From assembly GCF_041260155.1 (NCBI RefSeq), contig NC_091930.1, positions 39,095,937 to 39,159,936 on the forward strand: a DNA stretch of 64,000 bases, in the 5' to 3' direction. Shown in pieces: positions 1 to 11,544 of the stretch; within the stretch, counting starts at the first letter, position 1, and each line of letters begins with the position of its first letter. A program made the position numbers and the translations under genes. The notes beneath the pieces are model-generated. The model was given only the letters and a program-made list of their open reading frames with translations, was not told the origin of the DNA and made no database searches. This DNA is from Ptychodera flava. Taxonomy: Eukaryota > Hemichordata > Enteropneusta > Ptychoderidae.

Positions 1-38
1 GGCGTTTTCGAATCCAAGTTTATCTTCAAGTAGATCTG

Positions 39-571
39 CTAAAATTTGTGTACAGTTCTCTCCCTCTCTCTCTTGATCCCTCCAAAGCGGAGATTGAAAC
101 TTCTGGAGTACCGCTGCAAACGGATATTTTCTTCAGTGGTTGTTTTTAGCTTGGAGTCAAGAGCCTGGATAATGAGATCGAGATCTTTGATGCGTTTCTC
201 TGTGACCACGTGGTCGTTCTTCAATTCGTCGATGTCTTGGCCGAGTGCTCTAATGACTTTTCAAAGTTATCTTGTTTTTCCTCGATACTTACAAGTCTTT
301 CTCTGAAGTGTTTCTGTTCATTTGCGACTTTATCTATCTTTTCTTCCATCCTTTGGAGGGTGGCCTTGACGAACTGTTCGAATTCACCTTTGCCGTGGTC
401 GTGCATCTTGTCGGTTGTTCTCGACTGCTCTTCGTCCTCCGTCCGATCCGAATTATCCTGTTGGTGGTCACGTGCTCTGGCAGTGGCATGGCTGTTGAAG
501 TTGAGAGTCTTCTGTTGAGTTGTCTTTGTGCTCTCTTTACCTGATTTTCCTTTCGGTGGCATGGTTTTCAC
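39..571 (-). pseudogene. Broken LINE ORF1 (nucleic-acid-binding protein) fragment
   Basis: Read on the minus strand, a start near 571 opens a lysine- and glutamine-rich N-terminus (MPPKGKSGKES), followed by a charged heptad-like stretch (VKATLQRMEEKIDKVANE) that looks like a coiled coil. The first frame stops at 221. The same coiled coil continues in another frame from about 250 down to 39, ending in RYSRSFNLRFGGI, which resembles the start of the RRM region in L1/Tx1-type LINE ORF1 proteins (Transposase_22 family). One single-base frameshift near 221-250 is enough to explain the break, and the copy stops at 39. In the family, ORF1 proteins bind the element RNA as trimers; no reverse transcriptase lies in the window, so this is a decayed 5' end of a retrotransposon inserted on the minus strand. 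The exact LINE clade is uncertain. Confidence 0.6.
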
Positions 572-1655
572 TCCTTCAGTCGATGCTTGCTACTTTTATA
601 TGTCCTTTAGTGGTAAAACTGTTCTGGATAATACTGGTTGTGCTGTATATTTTACTGGGTATTTCGGAGCAACACGATCAGTGGTGCACGCTCATGTCGG
701 TGACCCTGACCAGGTTCCGAGGAAAAAACGATACAAAACCAGTGCTAACATAAGACCAAGGCACCAAAGGTTGGCAGTTTAAATGTTTATTGGCAATACA
801 TATCATAGTCAAACGTTATAAAATAAAATAAACTATATCAAGAAGAAACCTGTGCTGAGAACAAGACACCCCTACCCCTGCCCCTAACCCTGGGGACGGA
901 CATTTCTACAACCCCCTATGGTCACACAAAGATTTGCTTTTTTAAAAAGTATACAATTAAATTCCCCCCCCCCCAAAAAAAAAAAAAACAATACCGTCAA
1001 GGACAGTGTGCTCAAATTCGGTTTGAATTGGTCCATTCAAGAAATATTTAAAGCAGGAAAAACAAGAATGACAAAAGCAAATAAGGTCTCCAACTTAGGT
1101 ACTAGAGGTCGATCATCTTTAGGAACATGCATATCAACTTCTATAGCAATGGGACAAGCAGGTCTTACATACATAAGCAAATGTCAACAACAAAATTATA
1201 GTGGTGAATATCAAGTGGGTCAGTCCAACCACAGTCCATATGTGAAGTTTGCAGTGTAGTCTTGTCAACTATTTTTCACACCTCATGTAACAAAATTAGC
1301 CAGAGAGGGCTTGACAAAAAGAAAAGGTTGGAAGAGGGGGGGGAATAAAGAGTGGGAAAAATGTACAAGGGATCTGGTAAAAAGTAATGCTACCTCATCA
1401 AACTTCAGGACCCTACCCCCTCCTGAATATCAAATGTTCCATCCCTTTGTTGATCATGTTTACATAAGGCCAGATGGCAGGAAATATATTTACAACCTGG
1501 GGATTTTTTAATTAATGCTATGAGTGCTATCATTTGAATGTAAACAGCACTTCAATCAGTATAGATAGTGAATGCCTTCCACTGGGGGGGGGGGGGTGAT
1601 TACGAAATTAATCTGAAATTATCCTGGATCCCAATTTCTCATCACTACTTGTGTA
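572..1655. other. Unassigned spacer with C, A and G homopolymer runs
   Basis: No gene is supported here. The DNA holds a C-run followed by an A-run near 966-988, a G-run near 1587-1597 and short chance reading frames at 918-1259 and 1311-1511 with no recognisable domain. The part next to 571 is probably the 5' untranslated region or flank of the LINE copy. Confidence 0.5.
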
Positions 1656-2565
1656 TCTTACATGGAAATGTTGAAAAAATTGATCCGCAATGAAAAAAAT
1701 TAACTCAGCTCTGTTTTCTGGATCAAATTTTACTACAAATCGATACCAAATATGACAAAATTATGTTCACAGCCTTCAAAACTGTCTCACAACATATCCT
1801 GGGTTGGTGTAGGTCATTTAAGGTCACAAACTGAGAAAATTATCTAAAATATAAATATCTGGGGGCTTCCCAACACTTTGAGCATGAAATTTATCTAATA
1901 ACATCCCTAAAGACTTTTTTACTAAATTACAAAGCTATCAGACAAGTAATTTTGAGAACAAGTTTTCTTGACCAAAAATGACAAAATTGTCTTAAAAATA
2001 CAAATATGTATATTTCAGGACAACTTCCACATATCTAACTATTGTCATCCCTGGACATCTGTACACCAAATATAAAAGCTGTCTGTCCAGGGGCTTTAAA
2101 AAGAAAATATTTTTTATGATTTTTTGACCAAAAATGACAAAAATTGCCCCAAAACAGTAATTTTTCCAATTTTGTCGTAATTTCAACAAATTAGAAGGGT
2201 AACACCCTTGCAAACATCCAACCCAAATTTAAGAGAAACTGGGCTGGCGGTTTCAGAGAAGAATAATTTTTACTTAAAATGAGGAAAATAACCAAAAAAT
2301 TCAAGATATCTTCACGATATACATAAAACTGTATAAGGTTCACCTAAGGTACTTTCAGACTAATTTTCAAAGCAATCAGACCAGCGGTTCTTGAGTTATT
2401 AATATTTGACCATTTTCACATTTTTAAGCTCATTTGCATAATTTGGGCACTGCAAACTTCATTTGATCAAAATCCCATTTACAGTCCAGGATGCATCCAC
2501 AGACCAAATACCACACTAAAAAGAGCAGCGGTTCGTGAGTTTTTGAAGTTGACGGACATACTGTA
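1656..2565 (-). repeat. AT-rich tandem repeat block ending in a microsatellite
   Basis: Degenerate units of roughly 150-180 bp recur, each with a core like gaccaaaaatgacaaaa followed by a phrase about 'ctgtctgtccaggg' or 'atcagaccagcggttc'. The core is the reverse complement of the core of the tandem array at about 16.2-17.95 kb (tttggtcaaaaaatg), so this is a related family in the opposite orientation. It ends in 'gacggacat' and then the (CATA)n tract. It is probably a non-autonomous element; no coding capacity is seen. Confidence 0.5.
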
Positions 2566-2672
2566 CGTACATACATAGCGGTACATACATACATACCGGT
2601 ACATACCGGTACATACATACATACATACTACATACATACATACATACATACATACATACATACATACATACA
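2566..2672. repeat. (CATA)n microsatellite
   Basis: About 105 bp of tetranucleotide CATA/TACA repeats with a few interruptions (ccggtacataccggtacat). It forms the end of the preceding AT-rich block. The short tyrosine/valine-rich frames on the minus strand here are artefacts of the repeat. Confidence 0.9.
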
Positions 2673-2984
2673 GACGCCACTGACTTCAGCTTGTATGATA
2701 ATCTTACATTGGTATAACCAAATGTGAGCTAAAAACACAGCACCAAGATGATGACCGTGTTTAAAAAACAAGCTGCCCGTGATATAGAGTCATGCTCTCA
2801 AACATTCCCCTTTGATTCAGTTGCTGTGATGACGTTGTTGTGCATACATTTATAAAAGGTCAAACCATCATCAAGCCAAAGATTTGTTGAAAACTCTGTG
2901 AGTGTGTATATGGATGAAATAAGTTCCGCACATTACAAATAAATTCCCAAATATGAATACACCATATGTACATTTTTATTTTAT

Positions 2985-3160
2985 TTTGTTTTATTCAGGT
3001 ACAGTATTCCATGTGACTTGATGAGCTAGCTCCTACAAAGAAGAATTGTACCAGCAGTATTGTCTATGAGATAGCGTTGGTATTGTGGAGCCCTGCCAAG
3101 AGACATATTGTACTTCAGTGACATTGTGAGTGCAATCAGTGAAACCAGGTAATTCTGATC
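2985..3160 (+). promoter_or_regulatory. 5' leader of gene A with conserved splice acceptor
   Basis: A polypyrimidine tract followed by ttattcag/gtacagtattcc (acceptor AG at about 2997-2998) is conserved in copy B at about 45055. The leader then runs to the ATG at 3161. A donor-like motif, cag/gtaatt, sits just before the ATG in copy A (ctag/gtaatt in copy B). This suggests the 5' untranslated region is itself spliced, so the transcription start would lie upstream; no TATA box or other promoter element could be assigned. Confidence 0.4.
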
Positions 3161-3461
3161 ATGGCAGTGGCTCCATGGGCAAGTACCATCAGCCCCCTCA
3201 ATATCCTGTTTCGAAACCTGGCAAAAAACTTGAATGAGGATGATGTAAATGAAATAAAGAACCTACTCAGAGGAGAACAGGTGTCAAAGGAAGAGATGGA
3301 AAAGCTTAGGAGTGCATTGGACATCTTTCACCACTTAAAGGAACGAGGCGATATAGACGGCAATAATTTAGACTTGCTTGTACATTTGTTTGAAGAGATG
3401 GGAAAAGAACCACTGAAAGAAAAAGTATGCAAATTCAAGCGTGAACTCTGTGCTGCAACTG
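3161..3461 (+). CDS. Gene A exon 1: death-effector-domain exon of NACHT-less NLR-like protein
   Basis: The exon encodes about 100 residues. Residues ~11-95 read as a six-helix death-fold domain of the DED type: SPLNILF at helix 1, LNEDDVNEIKNLL, then the charged stretch VSKEEMEKL, the typical DIFHHLKERGDI and LLVHLFEEMG, and a final helix with LKEKVCKFKRE. DEDs pair with like domains in death-receptor, caspase-8/FADD and inflammasome-type complexes in the cytosol, so this is the expected signalling end of the protein. The ATG at 3161 is the first in frame and is matched by gene B at 45219. The exon ends at an excellent donor (ACTG/gtaagt) in phase 1, which fits the phase-1 acceptor of exon 2 at 7436. 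Intron 1 is about 4 kb. A CARD or pyrin domain is the main alternative, but the sequence pattern favours DED. Confidence 0.75.
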
Positions 3462-4427
3462 GTAAGTGTGTGAAGCATTGATCCCATGTACAATTAAGAT
3501 AAGTTCCTTTGGTGAATGTTTATCATTGAATTACCAAATATATGTACCGGTAGTCCTATGCAATACATTGTGCTCAAGACCTGATAAAAACTGGGGCTAT
3601 CTTTCTTATGCTATTAAATCAAACCTTGTCTGAGGGTGACGTTAATACCTTATAAAAGCCAACAAACATCTCAGGTAATGTTGAAGTGTGATGCAACTTA
3701 ACATTGGTATAGGATTATTATGTCTCATTCCTTTTCATAGGAACATTCTCTTGATTTTTTTTACAAACTTTGATTCTTTGTCGGTGAAGAAAAAGGATAT
3801 GAAAATACCAAGGATGAACAACCTGGACAAGAAACAAAGCCACAAAGCTTACAAAGTAAGTCAATCCATAAATGATACATTTTAAGATCTCAACAATTTT
3901 ATTTTGCCAAACAAATTGTTTGCCTCTGAATCTCATAGTGTCGCAGGTAACAATGATAGTGTTGCGGGAAGATCTAAAGCGTTGTGGGCTTGAACGATAG
4001 TGTCGTGGGCCACGGCACTGTTTTGACCTGGGGAGAACCCTGTATTTGAGTGAAGATGTGTTATGAGTTGAAGATGGGACTTTGTTCTTTTGTCTTAGAA
4101 AACACTTGCCCTGTTGCTTGGAAATTTTGGTAGACAAATAATGATCTGAGTAAGTATCTAATTTGATGTTATGGTTACACAGTCAAACCTGTCTTATTGG
4201 TCACCCTTACAGAGCGGTCACCTCTTTATAGTGGTCATCTTGCAGTGATCCTGTGGCATTTTACCTGTAAAAGGTCCTCCATAGAACAGCCACCTCTCTT
4301 GTGTGGTCATTGGTCACATGGAATTTTTCAAATATGGAACAAAATCTGTGTATAATAGTCAGCATATCTGAGTTTGAATGACCTCTGCCAAAAAATGCTT
4401 TGAATGAAAAGCAAGAAATGGCTCTGT

Positions 4428-4727
4428 TTAAGGTAGTATGCACCTCACAAGTGAAAGACTTAAACTTTAGCTAAAACTTTCCTTAATGAAACTTTCAGCC
4501 ATTCTCTTTCAAAATCGGTGGTGGATCACCATGCAAACTTTGGTATTAGTGAAACAAACAACCCAAGATTTACCAAAATTTACAATAAAATTCAAAATGG
4601 CTGCCATCCTTTTTTTTCGAAAAAGTAAGCTGGTGAAAAGTTTTCCTACACCAAGAGCTTTAAAATGAACCCCAACAAGTGGTAGATCAGAGAAGAATGG
4701 TATGTTCCCGAGGTGCCTTCTACCTGC
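4428..4727. mobile_element. MITE with 'GGTAGTATGCACC' ends, in intron 1
   Basis: The element begins TTAA/GGTAGTATGCACCT and ends AGGTGCCTTCTACC, giving imperfect inverted ends of about 15 bp over about 300 bp. A second copy lies at 44121-44472 with the same internal phrases (cccaagatttacca, attcaaaatggc). A TTAA target duplication is suggested by the left end of both copies and by TTAG at the right end of the second, which would fit a piggyBac/Kolobok-type MITE. It has no coding capacity. Confidence 0.6.
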
Positions 4728-4846
4728 AACTGATTTTAGAGTGAATGACCTCTACCAAAAAGTGCTTTGAATAGAAAGCAAACTGATTCTTTCAGAAATT
4801 ACAGGCATGTATCATGATTTTCGAGAGATCTATGATATTTAGAGAT

Positions 4847-4987
4847 TATTACCCAATATTGCCTGTTCCTGTGTCATATCAGCATGAGTGTCATTTGTGC
4901 AGAGACGAGACGAAGTCGAGTGTCTGACGCAGCACAAATGACACGAATGCTGATACGTGACTAGGAAAGGCGATATTGGGTGATAAC
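4847..4987. repeat. Long hairpin (inverted repeat)
   Basis: Arms 4847-4900 (ttacccaatattgcc ... gtgtcatttgtgc) and 4932-4987 (gcacaaatgacac ... ggcgatattgggtgataa) are imperfect reverse complements about 55 bp long. They flank a roughly 30-bp loop containing gacgagacgaagtcgag. This is a foldback structure at the left border of the next TIR element. Confidence 0.75.
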
Positions 4988-5824
4988 CGATTTATCATAT
5001 ACCCATGCCCATAATTTTACCACAGTCTCTGTGATTTTACTGATAGAATGAAAAACCTTAAATTTTGAGGCTTTACTTTATTACGCCTTGCGCATAAATA
5101 TCAGAATGTTTATGTGAACAGGCTTCATTCATAAAGTATACGACGAAGATGTCAACATCACGCGCGACATTGCTGCAAGTCGTCCATATCTCAATGAAAC
5201 CCAAGAAGAAAGACACCGGGATACAAAAATCGTCATACAGAAGGAACTTTTAAGGTGCAATATGCTATTGCAATAGTAACCGACCAATAACTGCTCGGCT
5301 TTAAATCTATCCATATTTCGATCGTCGTACGGCACGGAGCTCGCGCGGACAGGACGCCATTTTGTTAGTTTACCCGTAGAGTTGCCATGTCAACAGTCGT
5401 CGCGCCCGTGCGACATCGCTGTCACGCCACGTGCTCACTACCTGTTTGACGGAGACCGTTCACAGTGCCGGCGCCATGCAAACGGCAGAATGTTTGCTAG
5501 AACTTGACCAAAAAAATACCATGGGAAAATATTTTAAGACTCAACGTGATATTTCCGTATTTTGCAACCAGAAATACCCGTGTTCCTTGAAACCTTCAAG
5601 TTTTTACGTCGGCGACATCGCTCCGCAGGCGGGGAGCGGCAGCCATTTTGTTGTTTACGTTGTTTACCAACAAATGCTTATGTAGTTCAGGAAAACTCTG
5701 AAATTGATGACGTTCATCGTGCATATCTCGACGTTTACCGTGAAATATTGTTGCTGATATTTTACGGTGAACGTCACTAGGATGTAGCAATATGGGCATG
5801 GGTATATGATAAATGCATTTATCA
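4981..5824. mobile_element. TIR element of ~0.84 kb in intron 1
   Basis: A perfect 23-bp inverted repeat lies at 4991-5013 and 5791-5813 (inner end ATACCCATGCCCATA); with gaps it extends outwards to about 4981 and 5824. The interior is richer in CpG than its surroundings and holds only short frames (5431-5685, 5562-5780) with no recognisable domain. It is most likely a non-autonomous DNA transposon nested next to the hairpin. Confidence 0.6.
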
Positions 5825-5989
5825 CACATAAAAAGATAGACAGGCTCAGCAAAAGATCACTAAGAGAAGATGACTTGTTTAAGAGCACTAAAAGTAACAC
5901 AGCAAAAGTATATAAGCAACAGAATAAAATTGTGAAACAAAAAGGTAGCATGAAAGAAAAGGACAAAAAAGCTACAAGCAAATTCTTCG

Positions 5990-6480
5990 GCAAAACCCTA
6001 AATTAAAAGATTGCTCGAGAATCTGAGGATAGGGTAACAAAACTTGCTGCAAGACCTGATTTCAAAGAAACTGAAAGATCAAAACTAAAGGAACACATGC
6101 AAAAGTTGCAGCAAGACTGACTTTAAGGAAACAAAAAAATCAAAGCTTAGGGCACACATGCAGATATTTTGGTAAGACCCTGTTTTAGAAACATGAAAAA
6201 GCCAAGGTAAGGACACACATTAAAGACCAAGATTTCAGAGAAAAAAATCTGTCTTAGGTCACACATTGACAATTTGCAATATTGAACAAAATGCTGATTT
6301 TCCGGAAAAGAAAAAGGTACAAAGCACATGTTGACTTGAAAACATTGTGACAAAATTCACAATACAGAGAGTCTGAACAGGCAAACCAAAGAACATACAT
6401 TGAGGCATTCTGTCAAAATCAAAGCAGCAGGCCTACTCTCCAAGTTTATGAAAAAATTGACAGAACAAGAATGCTGAGCC
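5990..6480 (+). repeat. Degenerate ~60-bp tandem repeat, lysine-rich coding remnant
   Basis: About seven to eight units of roughly 60 bp follow the pattern gacctgatttcaaagaaact ... aaaggaacacatgc. Read in frame, the best unit gives DFKETERSKLKEHMQKL, a 20-residue charged repeat; later units are broken by stops. Similar short K/R/E-rich repeats with a conserved HM/YM occur at the N-terminus of some animal Helitron-like proteins, but that link is only a suggestion. It is transposon debris inside intron 1. Confidence 0.4.
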
Positions 6481-6713
6481 TATAAATGTACAGAATTCCA
6501 GAATCTTGAGATAATGAATAAATGCAACTAAGGCTTTATCAAAAATCATGGCGAGATCACGGCATAAAGTTAACAACAACAGAAAACTGAGGAAAAGTAT
6601 AAAGAATGTAAAGATTGGTTAGAGCAACAAAAGGATTCTGCACACTGCAGTGCTGAAAACGTTACTTTAGATATCAGTCTACGTTCTACGGTAATGCAAT
6701 GGCCACTGTGTCT

Positions 6714-6860
6714 TCAAATTATGGCGAAATTTTCATGTATGTGTTTTGGGGCGATTTTTCCTATTTTTGGTCAAAAAATCATTATCTCTTAAATCGCTCG
6801 CCCGATTGCTTTGAAACTTGGTATGCATGTTCCTAGGGCAAACATAGTTCAGTATAGTCA
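6714..6860 (+). repeat. Single unit of the 'tttggtcaaaaaat' repeat family
   Basis: The phrases tttttggtcaaaaaatcatt and cgattgctttgaaacttggtatgcatgttcctagg match the units of the tandem array at 16.2-17.95 kb. It is one dispersed copy within intron 1. Confidence 0.6.
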
Positions 6861-7435
6861 CTCTGGCCAGCCACATCAAATCAAATGTGAGCCAAGTGTC
6901 ATTTACGCCATGATTTCTTTAGTAAGTGTTCATCTTATATCACCAGGACGTGCATTCTACATCCTGTAAATTTATATTTTATGAGCAATTCACTTGTTAT
7001 GCAAATCATGAATAAATTGTGCTAATCAGCTGCTACACCATCCAGTATTTTTGGGAAACACAAATAGGACCAAATATCATCCCTTCTAATTGGCGTTTTT
7101 CTGAAAGCCTATGTGACAGCACATCTTTCTCCCTTCCTCTGTGTCTGTCGTGGCATTCCTTGTGTAACTCAACTATACTCATCAATGCTTTATGAGCCAC
7201 CAAACCCCACTCGCAATTATAATGTACAAAGAGTTCCAGAACAAAAATGTACAAAATATAAACTATACTATCGTGCAATCAAGGAGCCAAATTCTCCATA
7301 ATGCCATTTACATGTTGGACATATATTACTTCCCCTTTTGCACATCGATCTACTTAATATTTACTTCTAAGACACATCAAATGGGAGTACAGTGTCATTG
7401 ACACTATTTTTAATCCATTTTCTTGTGTTCCATAG

Positions 7436-7888
7436 GCTTGACAGGTAAAGTCACCGTGGTTATTGATGAAGAGGAAGAAAAACAAAGTCGACAACTTGAC
7501 CTCGAAGAAAGGAGAGTGAAGCTTGAAGAAAGGAAAATGAAATTAGCACTACAAAAAGAACTACTAGAGTTAGTTAGGAAATACATTAACTCAGTACCAG
7601 AAAATGACAAGGCTAAGATTGAAGAATGTATGAAAACATTAAAGGAATATGGGGCTGACTTGAGTGGAGTTAAAATAGGGTCCCTAATCTTCATTTTGAG
7701 TTTTCTTACAGAGGAGCATTTAGATTATTTCTGGCAAAAATATAAAGATGGTACAGTGGACAAGGCTCTAACTAGTATACTAATACCAGCTGACATAAAC
7801 GACAAAGCTGAGAAGGCTGGCATTGCGATAAGAATCAAGCTGGAGATAGATGAAAAAGAGTATGAAGAAGTGAAAGACAAAATGCATG
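7436..7888 (+). CDS. Gene A exon 2: coiled coil plus TRADD-N-like domain
   Basis: The exon is bounded by acceptor ccatag/GCTTGACAGG and donor CATG/gtaagt, phase 1 on both sides, and encodes 151 residues. It opens with GLTGKVTVVID, then an acidic stretch and a charged coiled coil (LEERRVKLEERKMKL). The second half has the strand-helix pattern of the TRADD N-terminal domain family: SLIFILSF, then FWQKYKDGTVDKALTSIL, then a strand and spacer with IRIKLEIDEKEYEEV. In TRADD this domain binds the TRAF domain of TRAF2; in invertebrate NLR-like proteins the related domain probably serves as an adaptor module. The TRADD-N assignment is by eye from the pattern, not from a profile search. The exon is intact, and its homologue in gene B is 46476-46976. 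Confidence 0.65.
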
Positions 7889-10555
7889 GTAAGTTGCTGT
7901 TGAAGTAATCAGACTAAAACAACATTAAATTAACATACATTTTTACTGCAAATATTTGAAGGCTGAAAGCTTGTTGACAAAGAAAGGAAACAAACCTTGC
8001 ATTTTTCTGACATACAATATACAGTTGCAACGAAGAAATGCAACTTTGATTTCACCATGTGCAATTTCTAGACTGAGCAACTTGATTTCCAAGTTGTAAA
8101 GCTTATGGCAAATATCTCTATAGGTTTTAAATGTAGATTTTTAACTTACAAGCTGCACAACACATGCACTTGCAAAAACTCTTATATTTTTCATATTTGT
8201 AATCACTTTATAGAAATGGCAGCAGTTTCCTCTGCATGCAGAGCATCATGGCGTCCAGATACAAGATGTGGTAAATGGGAGGCTTTTGTCATGGATCAAG
8301 TACAGGATAAAGAACAAGCAAAGAAATTACTTGAACAGTCAAAGTTTGATCCAGTTGTAGATGCTCTGAGAGAAGAAGAGTTTTTCTTCCCTGGCCTTGT
8401 ATCCTTTTGGTTTGAAAATTCCTTTACTTTTCCTCTGACAGTAACCAAGGCAACGGAGTATGTTGTCACAAACCATGCCGAGATGTATTGTAAACAAAAT
8501 AATGTGAATATGGACAATCTCAGCGAAATTCTGAAATTGGGGTTTAATTATATTGGAAAGTGTATGTATGATCATATCAGTGCTGAAAATGAGGGTAAAT
8601 TGTATCTGTCATGGATCGATAAAAGTATTTTAAATTTGGAATCACAATTTTTTGGTCTGTTGACAAAGTCTGATGATTGCTATACTTTCCAAAGCAAATA
8701 TGTATACAGTTATAGCATTGCAACGTATTTCAGTAACATTGTTGCATTGTCAGCCAATAATATTCCAATATTAATCACGGAAGACAAAACGAAGATTTTG
8801 CAAACCAACCTGTCATATTGTTTCCCTTATGTAACTGGGATTTTGGGTGAGAAAGCATCATGTTTCCTAAAAGAAGTTGTTAAATTTAGTGAAATACAAA
8901 TTTCTGTTGATATTAACAACCTTGGGTTGGTTGGTAACTGTTTGTTTGAATCGGAGAGGCATTCTGTCTTTGCAAGAGACATCGAGGAAGTGATAGGTCA
9001 GAACTCTACATTAGATCTGTCAACTTGTACAGCGATCTCCAATAAAACCATACACGCTCTCACTATAATTTTACAGTACACTTCTTTTATCAAAGATATC
9101 AATTTGTATTCAGAGAGTGATGGCGCTTTCCTCTCAAGTGAATTCGAAGAATGTCTGATAAATATTATTGGAGATCCTCTGACTTCTGACAGGTTTACAT
9201 GAGAATAAACAATTCTCATGACTTCACTGTGACTGCCAAGTTGTTGAGAATTCTGCCACTGCTATGTAAACATGCAAAATCCAGATCTGGCAGCAATACA
9301 ACTCAGCAACTAGCATTTACATCATTGACCATTTCAAGTAACATGAGCATATTTGAAGAAATTGAGAAATGCCCAATGGAAATATTTATGAAGGCACTGT
9401 CATGTATGCCACACTTTGAGAAACTAAACCTCACAGGATTTGGGGAAAAACTTTGTAAGCAGTTTCTACTCTGTTTGTCTGAAGGTACCATTGTCAGCTT
9501 AAATATCAGCACATTGTGTTTAGCTGGAAATGGTTGTCCTGGGAGCATTGCAAATTACTGTTAGAGGCAATGAATTCAATGCCATGTCTTACCAGTTTAG
9601 ACCTGAGCAGAAACAATATTGGTAGTTTAGGGTGTACTGTATTGCTGCCAATAAAAGATGGAATAGAAGTAAGAGTGGATGACAACAATTTTGCACCTGG
9701 CTTATTTGACATTCTACCATTGTGTACTTCTAACGAACAGCCACAAGATGTTGGTGATCTCACTCTTAAATCGCTGGGTGATGTTGCCAGTTTAATAAGA
9801 AATTTAGAGAACGTAAAATACATAGATTGTACAAAGTTAGGCAACAGTCAGTTGTCAACATTGTGTGAAAATTTATCACTACTGAGTAACATTATAAGCA
9901 TTGATCTGAGTGGTACTGAGTTGAACCATCAGATTGTTTTGTTGCTAAGTGAGGGATTGAAACATTTAAAAGAGCTTAAAAGGGTCAATCTAAGTCATTG
10001 TTGTGTTCGAGCAGATGATATGAAAGTTTTATTGCAAGGCATTTCTCCAGAAGTCAATCATTTAAATCTCAGTAATACTGACATGTCCGGTATTTTACTC
10101 ACTGAGTTGAAACGTTTCAGAGGATTGAAATATTTTAACCTCAGTAACAACAATGTGAAAGCCAATGATCATATTTTTAGAGTCATTCCCACATCAGTGA
10201 CTCACATAAATCTAAGTCATAATGATCTTCATGGATTGAGCTTTGAAAAGCTGGACAGTTCTAAACAACTGGAAGAATTAGATGTGAGTCAAAATAAACT
10301 CACCTTTGTTGACATGCAAAGGATTTTGAAATTGATTTCAACATCAATCAATGTACTTAATGTTAGCCACAACAATTTGGAAGGAATGGAAGAGTCCTTT
10401 GAGCATTTAACACAGTTGAAGCAGTTGAACTTGCGCAATAATGGTCTTGAATCATGCATTAATCTCTCCCTACCGTCCTCAATGACACATTTAAATCTAA
10501 GTCATAACCAAATGACATATTTTGACCATAGTTCCAATCATCTAACAAAGTTAAC

Positions 10556-10850
10556 GCACCTTGATGTGAGTCATAACAAAATAACATATATTGGCCAGAG
10601 TTTCAATCATCTATCACAGTTAACACACCTTGATGTGAGTCATAACCAAATAACAGATATTGGCCAGAGTTTCACTCATCTATCACAGTTAACACACCTT
10701 GATGTGAGTCATAACCGAATAACAGATATTGGCCAGAGTTTCACTCATCTATCACAGTTAACAGACCTTGATGTGAGTCATAACCAAATAACAGATATTG
10801 GCCAGAGTTTTAATCATCTATCTGAGTTAACACACCTTGATGTTAGTCAT
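10556..10850 (+). repeat. Near-identical 23-residue LRR units (69 bp)
   Basis: Four to five consecutive 69-bp units encode LTHLDVSHNQITDIGQSF plus THLSQ with only a few base differences between units. These are typical short LRRs (LxxLDVSxNxI). Gene B retains only two or three, more divergent, at about 49.53-49.62 kb, so the run expanded recently in copy A or contracted in copy B. Confidence 0.8.
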
Positions 10851-11544
10851 AATATGGTAGAATCAGAATTGAACCTAAGGCATCTCACAAAGTTGGTGAG
10901 GCTAGATTTAAGTCATAAACAGGTTACAGTTACCAATGTACAATCTATTGTCAAAAATGTCACAAACACTTAAATATTTTGATGTCAGTTTCAACAAAAT
11001 TCACAATGTTAATCACATTGGTAAACTTCTGTCCAACTTTAGTCAATTGAGTTATATAAATATGAGTTCAAACAGAGTCGGTGCCTTTGGAGTGCATAAA
11101 TTGTTTTCTGAAATAGAAATCTGTGATACCAATTGTGACATTGAAGTTAGTCACAATTTGTCAGGGCTACAAAAAATCATGCCACATGTTAAATGCCAAC
11201 TTCCTGTATCAGCCAGTTTACCTGTTTTTGAGAAAGAAAACCTCACAATAAAGGATGAACACTTGCAAGTCTTTTTTAAGAACACTTCAAGGGTTACTGC
11301 TGTAGAAGTTCCAAAGAATGTAGAATGGTCTGATACTGATTATAAGAATGTGTTGAATGATCTATCAGTTTTTTCAAACTTGGAAAGGTTAAAACTAACA
11401 ATATTTAATCCATCTGCTTGCAACAACCTAGCTAAAACCTTGAAACACCTAAGCAATTTGAGACATTTAGACATCAGCGGCAGTATTATTGATAATCAAG
11501 GAATTGAAGGTGTAAATTCTTTGAAACTTGAGTACAGGGATTTA

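Noticed and set aside
2430..2661. Tyrosine/valine-rich frames on the minus strand
   Set aside because: Products of the CATA microsatellite.
3741..3858. Extra small exon ending aagcttacaaa/gtaagt
   Set aside because: A good donor exists, but reading from the plausible acceptor (ttcatag/gaac) in the required phase meets a stop, and copy B has no matching donor.
3462..7435. A hidden NACHT exon in intron 1 of gene A (or 45519-46475 in gene B)
   Set aside because: No frame of useful length carries a P-loop or Walker B; the intron is filled by MITEs, hairpins and repeats, and in gene B it is under 1 kb.
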